Assembly: GCA_041730495.1 (NCBI GenBank)
Contig: JBGSBR010000002.1
Location: 30,094 to 94,093 of the forward strand
Length of the DNA stretch: 64,000 nt
Direction: 5' to 3'
DNA from: JBGSBR01 sp041730495
GTDB taxonomy: Bacteria; Patescibacteriota; Microgenomatia; UBA1406; GWC2-37-13
Part shown: one piece after another, positions 32,562 to 40,345 of the stretch
Position numbering within the stretch: the first letter of the stretch is position 1
Layout of the letters: each line of letters starts with the position of its first letter
Program-made: the position numbers and the translations under genes
Notes under the pieces: generated by a model
Databases searched by the model: none
Told to the model about the DNA's origin: nothing
The model's input: the letters and a program-made list of their open reading frames with translations, nothing else

Positions 32562-33172
32562 CTGATCCACTCGAGCACTTCTACTACAAACAGCTTGAGA
32601 ATCCGGCTGAGAAAACCTTATTTCTGCTTCATGGCACAGGCGGAGACGAAGATGATTTCCTGTTCTTAAATGATGAACTCGAGCAGTCATACAATATCGT
32701 CAGCCTGAGAGGTAATGTCGATGAAGCCGGCATGAAACGCTTCTTTAAAAGACTTGAGCACGGTGTCTTCGATCAAGAGAGTATCATAGATGAAACGAAA
32801 AAGCTGAAAGAGTTTGTTGAAGCTTATGCGAAAGAGCAACAAGTCGACCCAAAATCATTTGTGTTCTTCGGCTACTCCAATGGTGCTAATATGATTTTGG
32901 CTACGTTGTTTTATTATCCTGAACTTTTCCATAATGTCGCCTTGCTGCATCCCATGTTGCCATTTGAACCGAAGCAAAAACTTGATCTCAAACATCTGAA
33001 AGCATATGTCAGCTACGGACTACATGACCAGTTGATGACCGTCGAGGAAAGTCAGAATGTACTAAAGGTGCTCGATGACGCAGGAGCAACAATCGAAGCT
33101 GAGGTTTATAACGCCGGACATGAGCTGACTCAGGAAGAGATGGAAGATGTCATAGCGTGCCTCAAAAAATGA
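32558..33172 (+). CDS. Alpha/beta hydrolase (MhqD/YfhO-like carboxylesterase)
   Basis: 204 aa. FLLHGTGGDEDDF holds the oxyanion region, GYSNGA the nucleophile Ser, GLHDQLMTV the Asp and AGHELTQEE the His. It is translationally coupled to the upstream ring-cleaving dioxygenase, the same pairing as mhqO-mhqD in Firmicutes quinone detoxification. The shared role is inferred from this pairing. Confidence 0.88.
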   Translation: MTDPLEHFYYKQLENPAEKTLFLLHGTGGDEDDFLFLNDELEQSYNIVSLRGNVDEAGMKRFFKRLEHGVFDQESIIDETKKLKEFVEAYAKEQQVDPKSFVFFGYSNGANMILATLFYYPELFHNVALLHPMLPFEPKQKLDLKHLKAYVSYGLHDQLMTVEESQNVLKVLDDAGATIEAEVYNAGHELTQEEMEDVIACLKK

Positions 33173-33193
33173 GCTGTGGTAAAATGAATACAT

Positions 33194-33529
33194 ATGGTAA
33201 CAACTAAAAAAACTACGACAACAAGTCGTAAAACAACCTCTACAAAAGCTAAAGCAGCTCCAAGACCTCAAGCTGAGCCAAAAACAGAAGCTCGTACTGA
33301 AGACTTCAAAGTCTCCGGAGATCACTTGCTTGGAAAAGTAAAAGAGATTATCCGTGAAGGAAATGTCCGTAGACTTATCATCAAAAACAAAGAAGGTAAA
33401 GCTATGATCGAAGTACCACTCAGTGTCGGTGTCGTCGGCGTACTGCTTGCCCCTGTACTTGCAGCAGTCGGTGCGGTCGCAGCTCTTGTGACAGAATGTA
33501 CCATCACAGTCGAGCGAAACGAAAAGTAA
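33194..33529 (+). CDS. DUF4342 protein
   Basis: 111 aa. The first 40 residues are Lys/Thr/Ala-rich and probably disordered. The DUF4342 domain follows: FKVSGDHLLGKVKEIIREGNVRRLIIKNKEGK, then the hydrophobic IEVPLSVGVVGVLLAPVLAAVG. Function unknown; it may be membrane-associated. TAAAAT at 33180-33185 lies 8 nt before ATG. Confidence 0.85.
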   Translation: MVTTKKTTTTSRKTTSTKAKAAPRPQAEPKTEARTEDFKVSGDHLLGKVKEIIREGNVRRLIIKNKEGKAMIEVPLSVGVVGVLLAPVLAAVGAVAALVTECTITVERNEK

Positions 33530-33592
33530 ATCTACTTACCCGAAATGTATAAATAGAAATTTGTACTCTTAATATGGGTTATACTTCAGTCG

Positions 33593-34483
33593 ATGGCAGA
33601 AGTATTACAGCTAACAGGTACATATAAAGATCGTGTAGACCAACTTCCAATAGAGGTAACTTCAAAAACCCGCTGGCTTGAATCTGTAACCGAAAAAATG
33701 GGCCGTTTTAGGGATCACTATATCGGCTTACCTCCCAATGATCAAGCAAGTTTAGCGATTGAAAGCATGAATAGGTTGCTAAGACCTTCAGTAGCTGAAC
33801 AACTAGTTATGTACCACTTTGGTGATTCCGACCCATCTATCCACGATGAGGATCTAGTGGGTATGTCTCCACAAGCAGTAGAGCGTATTACGAGAAGTTT
33901 TGAAACCAGAAGTCGTAGACTCTGGCCGTTTCTTCTCATTGATCCTGAAGCTAAACTTCAACCTGCTACAAGTTTTCCAAATGACCATTATTTACCTCGA
34001 TTTTATGATGTTACAGAAAAATTAGGCTTATATCCGTTTTATGGCTCAGTTGATACGATACCGAATCAACGTGTACTAGACCACCACGTGAGGCGTAATG
34101 CCGCCAATATAATGTTTGTTAGATATTTACAGACTATGCCAAGTATTGATGCAGCTACATCACCGGTGCTAGCATATATGGCAGAAATCCAAAGTAGATA
34201 CGCCAATGTAGAACCAGAAACATTACAACAAGCACTTTTGTTGAAAATGGCTACTACTGAAGATAGCGGTAAAGTGCAGCAGCTCGCAGATGAAGGTCTG
34301 TGGGATAACAAGGAGGCATTGATCGCGATGTCTTTGGATCGCGGCCTGCGAGAACATATTATTGATTTTTATGGCATTTACCGAAGCGTCAGTCTGAGAG
34401 CACCAATAAGTGGTTATAGCGAAGGTCAAAAAACTCTTGCACTCAATGCATCTTTTAGAAATATCTTGCGCGTTACTGACTAA
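33593..34483 (+). CDS. Hypothetical protein
   Basis: 296 aa, no recognised family. It is mostly helical and soluble, with no signal peptide. Arg-rich helices (ERITRSFETRSRRLWPFLL, DHHVRRNAANIMFVRYL) and a His pair are present, but no catalytic motif is clear. TATACT at 33580-33585 lies 7 nt before the ATG. It is the last plus-strand gene before the minus-strand cassette cluster. Confidence 0.7.
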   Translation: MAEVLQLTGTYKDRVDQLPIEVTSKTRWLESVTEKMGRFRDHYIGLPPNDQASLAIESMNRLLRPSVAEQLVMYHFGDSDPSIHDEDLVGMSPQAVERITRSFETRSRRLWPFLLIDPEAKLQPATSFPNDHYLPRFYDVTEKLGLYPFYGSVDTIPNQRVLDHHVRRNAANIMFVRYLQTMPSIDAATSPVLAYMAEIQSRYANVEPETLQQALLLKMATTEDSGKVQQLADEGLWDNKEALIAMSLDRGLREHIIDFYGIYRSVSLRAPISGYSEGQKTLALNASFRNILRVTD

Positions 34484-34501
34484 TACTTTCATGTGTGATA
34501 T

Positions 34502-34535
34502 CCAGTCAGGGTGAGCGTATGCCCACCCCGACCAG
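34502..34535 (-). terminator. 3' hairpin of cassette C1
   Basis: In minus-strand RNA, CTGGTCGGGGTGGGC pairs with GCTCACCCTGACTGG around a 4-nt loop. The three imperfect positions are G-U wobbles only on the minus strand, which supports transcription in that direction. A near-identical hairpin ends cassette C3. Confidence 0.65.
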
Positions 34536-34556
34536 AGACCACCTTAACTTACGGAT

Positions 34557-34928
34557 CTAAAAGGGCCAATGGCCAGTAGCCATTAAAGTTCCAACGATTA
34601 CGCCACAGACAACAATGGTCGTCAAAATGGCGTCTACACGACTGTCCTCAGGCGTTTGTACTTCTTCGCCCGGCACACCATCGTCACTCGCGTTTGGGCT
34701 ATATGTAGCCCATTGCTTCGTGTGATGAATGGCGTGGGCTTGGACTTCAGCTTCAGACAAAACGGACACAAGGTCCGTCGGTTCTAAAATCAAAGTTGCC
34801 TCGAAGTCGGATGACGCGTGTGGGCAAAACAGTTCAGTTTCGCCATTTGGTTTTACCCGATACACTGCCCCGAATTTGCCAATTTGGAAATAATCACCAG
34901 GTTTTAGGTCACGTGCTTTTTTAAGCAT
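34557..34928 (-). CDS. Cassette protein C1 (PGD-type domain plus membrane helix)
   Basis: 123 aa from ATG 34928, chosen for TTGGAGGAAATT just upstream. The N-terminal domain of about 60 residues has LKPGDYFQIGKFGAVYRVKPNGE, then LFCPHASSD. A helix SEAEVQAHAIHHTKQW follows. The tail ends in a transmembrane helix (ILTTIVVCGVIVGTLMATG). Products of the neighbouring cassettes share the PG-D/Q, C-x-H and SEEEV-A-H elements. No known family is recognised; a small beta-barrel anchored by its C-terminus is plausible. Confidence 0.72.
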   Translation of the reverse strand: MLKKARDLKPGDYFQIGKFGAVYRVKPNGETELFCPHASSDFEATLILEPTDLVSVLSEAEVQAHAIHHTKQWATYSPNASDDGVPGEEVQTPEDSRVDAILTTIVVCGVIVGTLMATGHWPF

Positions 34929-34966
34929 AATTTCCTCCAATGGGGCGTATCTATGGCCTAGTCCAC

Positions 34967-35022
34967 CCCTCAAACTAGACTAACGAGAGATAAAAGTTTA
35001 TCTCCCAGTAATCTAGCTCAAG
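34967..35022 (-). promoter_or_regulatory. Conserved leader stem, cassette C1
   Basis: In RNA, CUUGAGCUAGAUUA pairs with UAGUCUAGUUUGAGG (several wobbles). An inner hairpin is GAGATAAACTTTTATCTC. The same architecture recurs in C2 and C3 with changes that keep the pairs. Confidence 0.65.
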
Positions 35023-35163
35023 TGATAGACGATCCGTAAGTATGTTAAGGTGGTTGAAAATATAAAATATCCGTAAAGCAGAAGCAATATCAGCTCATAA
35101 ATATCTTATAGTAGTATATTATATCAAATTAGGTGGAGAAAGAAAGGAAGGTGATTGTGTGAT

Positions 35164-35198
35164 ATCCAGTGAGGTAGGTTGTCCTACCTCAGCTGGAT
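35164..35198 (-). terminator. 3' hairpin of cassette C2
   Basis: ATCCAG/CTGGAT and GAGGTAGG/CCTACCTC form a strong stem around TTGT. It occupies the same place as the hairpins of C1 and C3 but has a different sequence. Confidence 0.65.
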
Positions 35199-35219
35199 GC
35201 CACCTTACAACTTGTAAAA

Positions 35220-35558
35220 CTAGATACAAAGGAACATACATGCGTATGCTCCGATGACGACGAATGCGATGAAAGCTTCGACGAAACCATCTTTATTGTT
35301 ATTTTCTACTGGAATATAGTTTTCCAGCTGTTCCAAGGTTAGAATCATACCGGCATGTCCGATATGAGCAGCAACCTCTTCTTCAGAGAGCAAATAAGCT
35401 TTCGCATCCCCGAAAAAAATATAAGCCGATAATGGAATTTCCCCATGTCGACATATAATACGAACGACTTTTCCAGGTTCCAGCCTAAACACTGTTAGAC
35501 CGTTCTGAACTGTGTAGAGATCGCCGATAGTTAACTCACGTTTTGCTATTACTCTCAT
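35220..35558 (-). CDS. Cassette protein C2 (PGD-type domain plus membrane helix)
   Basis: 112 aa. The N-terminal domain RELTIGDLYTVQNGLTVFRL, then RIICRHGEIPLS, aligns with C1 and C3 (G-D, then F-R-L, then C-x-H). YLLSEEEVAAHIGHAG matches the C1 helix. A C-terminal helix (AFIAFVVIGAYACMFLCI) anchors it. Unlike its neighbours it has no clear SD before ATG 35558, so the start or its mode of initiation is less certain. Confidence 0.7.
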   Translation of the reverse strand: MRVIAKRELTIGDLYTVQNGLTVFRLEPGKVVRIICRHGEIPLSAYIFFGDAKAYLLSEEEVAAHIGHAGMILTLEQLENYIPVENNNKDGFVEAFIAFVVIGAYACMFLCI

Positions 35559-35596
35559 AGATGCTCGAAGGGGAAGATGGGTTTTATCTAGTCGAA

Positions 35597-35651
35597 CCTT
35601 AAACTAGATTAGCGAGAGATAATGTTTATCTGCCAATAATCTAGCTTAAGG
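35597..35651 (-). promoter_or_regulatory. Conserved leader stem, cassette C2
   Basis: CUUAAGCUAGAUUA pairs with UAAUCUAGUUUAAGG, with fewer wobbles than C1. The inner hairpin is AGATAAACATTATCT. The rest of the gap 35559-35844 holds the right arm, a minus-strand TATAATATACG promoter-like block near 35727-35745 and the C3 hairpin. Confidence 0.65.
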
Positions 35652-35787
35652 TGTTTTACAAGTATGTTAAGGTGATTTAAATAAGAGATACATTTATTGC
35701 AGTGCTATTCCGCAGCTACATATCAAATGCGTATATTATATCATGGGAAGAAAAGGATTTCTAAATGAGGCTTATAGCAGTGATATC

Positions 35788-35822
35788 TAGTCAGGGTGAG
35801 CGTAAAGCCCACCCCGACCAGA
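35788..35822 (-). terminator. 3' hairpin of cassette C3
   Basis: It is nearly identical to the C1 hairpin (CTAGTCAGGGTGAGC / GCCCACCCCGACCAG, loop GTAAA), again with G-U pairs on the minus strand. Confidence 0.65.
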
Positions 35823-35844
35823 GACCACCTTACTACTTGTAAAA

Positions 35845-36054
35845 CTATGAGTGGAACACTATTTTATGTGACTCCCACTCGAAGGTTGAGATTACTGTAA
35901 CTATTTCATTTTTTTCAGGAGTTCCAGTGATACTATCACCATGATCACAAGCTACGACGATGCTTCCAGACGAATGTAGATAAAAAATCGTTTGCCCCTC
36001 CGAACGCTTGAAATATTGTCCGGGACGGATATCTTGAAAATGTGCCTGATTCAT
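35845..36054 (-). CDS. Cassette protein C3b (PGD-type domain only)
   Basis: 69 aa. FQDIRPGQYFKRSEGQTIFYL, then GSIVVACDHGDS, is the family domain without the membrane helix. It begins with AAAGGAC 6 nt before ATG 36054, 12 nt after the upstream gene. It may be a soluble version of the same fold. Confidence 0.68.
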   Translation of the reverse strand: MNQAHFQDIRPGQYFKRSEGQTIFYLHSSGSIVVACDHGDSITGTPEKNEIVTVISTFEWESHKIVFHS

Positions 36055-36066
36055 GTGAAGTCCTTT

Positions 36067-36438
36067 CTAATTTGGTTGAACGATTCCCGTTAGTAAAAGA
36101 ATTACGTAGCAAACGCCGCCCAGTACTGGTATCGCAATAAGCGCGTACCCAATGTAGTTGAGCAAATTGCTCGGCGCGACATGTAAATCATGTTTGTTGT
36201 GCTCCGCGATTTCTTCAACTGTCAATACGATTACTTCTGTACTTGGAGTAATTGACAGTGGTACATTCGTCCACGCCGGAAATTGGTCGTGAACACAGTA
36301 CGCATACGATCCGTCTTTTTTTACAATGAAGGCGGTGTTCTCCGGACCTTCATGGAGTTGAAAGATTGTTCCAATTGCAAGCAGTTCGTGACGTTTCAGT
36401 TCACGTGGTTTCTTCGGTAATGCATTCGGGTCTTGCAT
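36067..36438 (-). CDS. Cassette protein C3a (divergent PGD-type domain plus membrane helix)
   Basis: 123 aa from ATG 36438, chosen because GAGGAGG lies 6 nt upstream. The domain is divergent: RELKRHELLAIGTIFQLHEG, then GSYAYCVHDQF, then VLTVEEIAEHNKHDL. The C-terminal helix is YIGYALIAIPVLGGVCYVILL. The C-x-H and V-E-E-x-A-x-H elements link it to C1 and C2. Confidence 0.68.
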   Translation of the reverse strand: MQDPNALPKKPRELKRHELLAIGTIFQLHEGPENTAFIVKKDGSYAYCVHDQFPAWTNVPLSITPSTEVIVLTVEEIAEHNKHDLHVAPSNLLNYIGYALIAIPVLGGVCYVILLLTGIVQPN

Positions 36439-36478
36439 GAATTCCTCCTCAGGAATGTGATACATAGATCTAGCCCAT

Positions 36479-36534
36479 CCCTCAAACTAGATTAACGAAA
36501 GATAAGCAGTTATCTTCCAGTAATCTAGCTCAAG
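36479..36534 (-). promoter_or_regulatory. Conserved leader stem, cassette C3
   Basis: CUUGAGCUAGAUUA pairs with UUAAUCUAGUUUGAGGG. The inner hairpin is AAGATAACTGCTTATCTT; compared with C1 (GAGATAA..TTATCTC) the G-C pair has become A-T. Confidence 0.65.
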
Positions 36535-36675
36535 TAGACAGGCCAAGTTTTACAAGTATGTTAAGGTGGCTAAATACAAAATACATTTTAAGCAAGAGCT
36601 TTTCTCACTTAAATAATATCTTATAGTAGATATTATACTACGAAAGCGCCTTCTTTTGTTATAATTGAGGGTTTT

Positions 36676-38727
36676 ATGAACTCAACAGAATATTATTTAC
36701 ACTATCGACGTCCAAGCACAAATCAAATAAAAAAACATACTTTTATAGAACGTACTGCTTATGCGGTTGCGAGGGAAAAAGAGGATGAGAATTATACTGA
36801 TAATGTCGACTATGAAGATATACCTGTAGATTTTACTAAGGTAGATTTTGTATTTGAGGAATCTACTACATTACACCATGAATATCGACAGACTGCTAAT
36901 AGTTTAAGTCGACTTTTTGATCAAACGTACAATAGGCTTAGAAGCAATGGCAAAATGCATCCTGATTACAAATCTTGGCTTGATAGAGCGAACGATTTAT
37001 TTTATCTTAACGATGTAAATAGCACACTACATGGATTAGATAGATTTACAGGTAATACGTTTGCTTCAGAAGCATTGGGACATTTTACAGATGCATCACA
37101 TAAACTACTTGGTGTACTTTCCAGTGATCCTGAAACTGAGTATTTTGATGAAACATCCCCGATTCGCGAATTTTATTTTGCGCCACAGCTCATGTTGTAT
37201 CTGACTGACGGGTTGCGGGGAAGCAATCTCATAAATATGAATTGTCCACCCAACCAATACTTCAAACTACTACTGGAAACTTCACTGCTACATCGATCTA
37301 ACCAGCTCCTCGATGCTGCTATCAGCTCAAACGTACTTAGCGATCAGCCAATGCTCACTGAGTATCCAACGCTCGTAGGAGCTGAGCTATATGAGCTAGG
37401 TGAAGCTGTTGAAGCATTGATAACGACTCCCGATCAGGAAATATCACCTCTAGATCTTAAACGTTTACCAGCTTATCGCAGGCAAATCATCCAAAGAGAA
37501 TCTCAGCTTCGACAGCGTTATCATAAATTTCAAGATGCCTTTCATACTCAACTCTTTACACCTGACTCTGAGGGATATGTTGAAACGGTTGAAGCATTTC
37601 AGCAGTACTTCCATACAGATACCCTGATGCAAGAACGCGCATTTGAGATAGCTGGCATCTCTACATTAGAGGATATTTATGATGCATACAGGAAATGCCA
37701 ATTATTTATGGATAAAGGTATTAATAAAGGATTTTATGCAAACTTACTCACTATTCTGTCGGAAAAAGCACTTGCCATGACTGCGGATGTAGAAAACAAA
37801 AGTGGATCAAATATCAAATTTGCCGAAGCTTTAGAGGACATATATACAGATGAAAACAATGAACAGACGGTCGAAGGATTATGGCAACAACTGAAATACT
37901 TGGCTGATTCTTGCGCACATGCTATCAAAATCTCTGAATACGAACTCACTGAGGAAATTGATATGTTTACATCGTATGGTGGATTTGATAAGCCCGCGCT
38001 ATGTTATCTCCAGATGGATAATCGTCGTTTCAACATCTCTTTTAGATTTGTAAATCAAGAAATAGACGATGTAACAGATATTCATCTGGCCTTTGATGCC
38101 GTAAAAAACAGAGATATTTTTGACTGGTCTGTCATCGATTCACCTGATACGAGTGCAAACAAACATCTAAAGATTGCTTGTATGCAACTGACTGTCAGTG
38201 CTTTAGAGCGAGCCTATGCCATAGCAAGAGCGGAAAAAGAAGAACGTGATAAGCTGAAAAAACGTAATCAAGTAGAGGATGAAGAGACCAGTAGACCGAA
38301 ACGTGAACCTCCGACAGAGGAAGAAACTGAGTTTTATAAACAAAGAAAGACTCTCAGACATCAAACGATCTCAAATGTCACACCGCTACCTTCATCTCAG
38401 CCTAAAAAATATGAAAGAGGTAAAGTTAATTTAACTCCTCTCAATTGGAATGAAGAAGAAGCTATAGCACTCATGGAAAATACACGTGTAGAAATTTCTC
38501 AGTATGGCAAAATCTTGGAGGTGCTCCGAGGTTTTAATGATAGACTTGGCAAGCTACGAGGCGATTTTAAACCATTGACACCCATAAAAGATATAGTTGA
38601 ACCAGGTACGACAAGACGATTATTCCGTGCTCGCATCCGTATTGGTGGTTACCGCGTAATCTTACATAGATTAAATGGTGAATATCATATTGATAGAATC
38701 TTTTTTAAAGATGGTAAGTATGAATAA
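36676..38727 (+). CDS. Large protein with a RelE/ParE-like C-terminal domain
   Basis: 683 aa. Residues 1-560 are soluble and mainly helical, with no family that I recognise. A charged Lys/Glu linker (KEERDKLKKRNQVEDEETS) follows. The last 85 residues, GKLRGDFKPLTP...TRRLFRARIRIGGYRVILHR, then YHIDRIFFKDGKYE, resemble RelE/ParE toxins, which typically read L-R-x-G-x-Y-R-V-I with a final H/K-R-x-x-x-Y. TATAAT at 36660-36665 lies 10 nt before ATG. No separate antitoxin is seen. Confidence 0.65.
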   Translation: MNSTEYYLHYRRPSTNQIKKHTFIERTAYAVAREKEDENYTDNVDYEDIPVDFTKVDFVFEESTTLHHEYRQTANSLSRLFDQTYNRLRSNGKMHPDYKSWLDRANDLFYLNDVNSTLHGLDRFTGNTFASEALGHFTDASHKLLGVLSSDPETEYFDETSPIREFYFAPQLMLYLTDGLRGSNLINMNCPPNQYFKLLLETSLLHRSNQLLDAAISSNVLSDQPMLTEYPTLVGAELYELGEAVEALITTPDQEISPLDLKRLPAYRRQIIQRESQLRQRYHKFQDAFHTQLFTPDSEGYVETVEAFQQYFHTDTLMQERAFEIAGISTLEDIYDAYRKCQLFMDKGINKGFYANLLTILSEKALAMTADVENKSGSNIKFAEALEDIYTDENNEQTVEGLWQQLKYLADSCAHAIKISEYELTEEIDMFTSYGGFDKPALCYLQMDNRRFNISFRFVNQEIDDVTDIHLAFDAVKNRDIFDWSVIDSPDTSANKHLKIACMQLTVSALERAYAIARAEKEERDKLKKRNQVEDEETSRPKREPPTEEETEFYKQRKTLRHQTISNVTPLPSSQPKKYERGKVNLTPLNWNEEEAIALMENTRVEISQYGKILEVLRGFNDRLGKLRGDFKPLTPIKDIVEPGTTRRLFRARIRIGGYRVILHRLNGEYHIDRIFFKDGKYE

Positions 38728-38768
38728 TTTTCATACTTATTTACCATAAAATAAGCTAAAATCTAATG

Positions 38769-40283
38769 ATGCGTAATATCCCTGCCACCATGGTCACTCA
38801 GCACCCAGATCATGCGTCAGTGCCATACTGGCACCACGAAGCCTTCATCAGTGTCCAGCAAGAGACAGAAGAGTGCTTCAGAGCTTTCTCCGAGCTTGGT
38901 GCGACAGAGTACAAGTGGGACTGGGAAGGTAAGTTTGTCGATGAATCTGTGCTTGAACGCTTACTGAGTGAGCACTATGAATATTTTCAAAAAAATCCTC
39001 TTGGTAAAGAAAAATTTCTCACCTTCCGTCTGCCTAATCCACTGGTCGAGACAGAGTTTCGCCTTGGTCGAGCCTTCATCAATATCATCGCTGCTGCAGG
39101 ACTGGCTAAATATGTAAAACTACATACACCCCCGATGTTTGAGGTGATCTTGCCGATGACCGATTCATCTAAAACGATGCTTTCGATTGTTGAAGCCTTT
39201 CATGAGATTACCTCGCTCAAACATCCACTGCTGAAACATGACATCAATACCATCGAACATATCGAGTTAATCCCGCTCTTTGAAGATATCGATACAATTA
39301 TGGACTCAGATAAGATTTTGACAGAGTACGTCGAAGGATATGCAAAACTTTTCAAGAAAAAACCAACTTACATGCGACCCTATGTGGCTCGCTCTGACCC
39401 TGCATTGAATGCCGGTATCGTCCCGACCGTACTTGCGATCAAGCTCGCACTCTCTAAATATGCTCAGTGGAGCAAGAAAACAGGTATCCCGACATATCCG
39501 GTGATTGGTTGTGCAGCATTACCATTCCGTGGCGGCTTATCACCTGAAACAGTGGATGAATTCGTCGCAGAGTACAAAGGTATTCGTACTACGACTATTC
39601 AAAGTGCATTCAGACATGATTATCCACTGCCGCTTGTGAAAAAAGCGATCAAACAACTTGAAGAAGAGCTTCCGAAACGTAAAGCAGTACATATTGATGC
39701 TAGTGAAGAAACTCAGTTGCGTAAGATTGCGAGCGCTTTTGCCAAACATTACACAGATTCAATCGAAACAATTGCACCCATTGTGAACGATGTGGCCAAA
39801 CATATCCCGAAGCGTCGTGAGCGAGTCCAACATGTCGGACTATTTGGTTATTCTCGTGGTGTCGGGAAGGTAAAATTGCCTCGAGCTATCGGCTTCACTG
39901 CTGCCATGTACTCAATCGGTATTCCACCAGAACTGATCGGCACTGGTCGCGGGCTGAGAGAGCTGATGGCTCAGGGCGACGACGCATCTTTGAAGCTGGT
40001 GGAGAAGTACTTCGTCAATCTGAAAGCAAATCTCAAGCAAGCAGGCGCTTATCTCAATAAAGCAAACCTTAGCATACTTGCGAAAAAGTCTGAAGCTTGG
40101 AAACTGATACTCGACGATGTACATGCTATCGAGATCTATCTTGGCCATGAGCTAAAACCTATGACACCAGAACAAGATGAACATCAGATTTACTCGACAA
40201 AAATCTTGAAAGCAGTAAAATCTGACAAATCTGCGACGAAGCTGATCGAAAAAGCAGCAATCTTGCGCAGAAGCTTGGGGTGA
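38769..40283 (+). CDS. ppcA: Phosphoenolpyruvate carboxylase, archaeal type
   Basis: 504 aa from ATG 38769 (ATG 38766 is adjacent). This is the short archaeal-type PEPC (about 500 aa), not the 900-aa bacterial form. It begins RNIPATMVTQHPDHASVPYW and contains the catalytic-type regions TYMRPYVARSDPALNAGIVP and FPGGG-equivalent LPFRGGLSPE. It also has FGYSRGVGKVKLPRAIGFTA. It adds bicarbonate to PEP, giving oxaloacetate. With PEP synthase at 61-63 kb it forms a pyruvate-PEP-oxaloacetate route. TAAAAT at 38757-38762 lies 6 nt upstream. Confidence 0.93.
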   Translation: MRNIPATMVTQHPDHASVPYWHHEAFISVQQETEECFRAFSELGATEYKWDWEGKFVDESVLERLLSEHYEYFQKNPLGKEKFLTFRLPNPLVETEFRLGRAFINIIAAAGLAKYVKLHTPPMFEVILPMTDSSKTMLSIVEAFHEITSLKHPLLKHDINTIEHIELIPLFEDIDTIMDSDKILTEYVEGYAKLFKKKPTYMRPYVARSDPALNAGIVPTVLAIKLALSKYAQWSKKTGIPTYPVIGCAALPFRGGLSPETVDEFVAEYKGIRTTTIQSAFRHDYPLPLVKKAIKQLEEELPKRKAVHIDASEETQLRKIASAFAKHYTDSIETIAPIVNDVAKHIPKRRERVQHVGLFGYSRGVGKVKLPRAIGFTAAMYSIGIPPELIGTGRGLRELMAQGDDASLKLVEKYFVNLKANLKQAGAYLNKANLSILAKKSEAWKLILDDVHAIEIYLGHELKPMTPEQDEHQIYSTKILKAVKSDKSATKLIEKAAILRRSLG

Positions 40284-40345
40284 AATAGCTTACCAAAATC
40301 TAAATTATGCTATACAATACCTACAGCTTATAAATAATATTTTTT

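Larger units (their letters stand above)
34502..35053 (-). other. Inverted-arm cassette C1
   Basis: The gene at 34557-34928 and its leader lie between two complementary arms. The left arm (34539-34557) is CCACCTTAACTTACGGATC. The right arm (35031-35053) is its reverse complement with TATG inserted. The stop codon starts at the inner edge of the left arm. On the minus strand the two arms would be the two ends of one mRNA. Confidence 0.72.
35164..35674 (-). other. Inverted-arm cassette C2
   Basis: The left arm (35200-35220) is CCACCTTACAACTTGTAAAAC. The right arm (35653-35674) is GTTTTACAAGTATGTTAAGGTG, its near-perfect complement. The arm core differs from C1 (TTTTACAAGT instead of CCGTAAGT) and both sides have changed together. 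Confidence 0.72.
35788..36569 (-). other. Inverted-arm cassette C3 (two genes)
   Basis: The left arm (35825-35845) is CCACCTTACTACTTGTAAAAC. The right arm (36547-36569) is GTTTTACAAGTATGTTAAGGTGG. It encloses two genes and one leader. A minus-strand block TATAATATCTACTATAAGAT (about 36612-36640) upstream of the right arm matches the one before C1 (TATAATATACTACTATAAGA). Confidence 0.72.
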
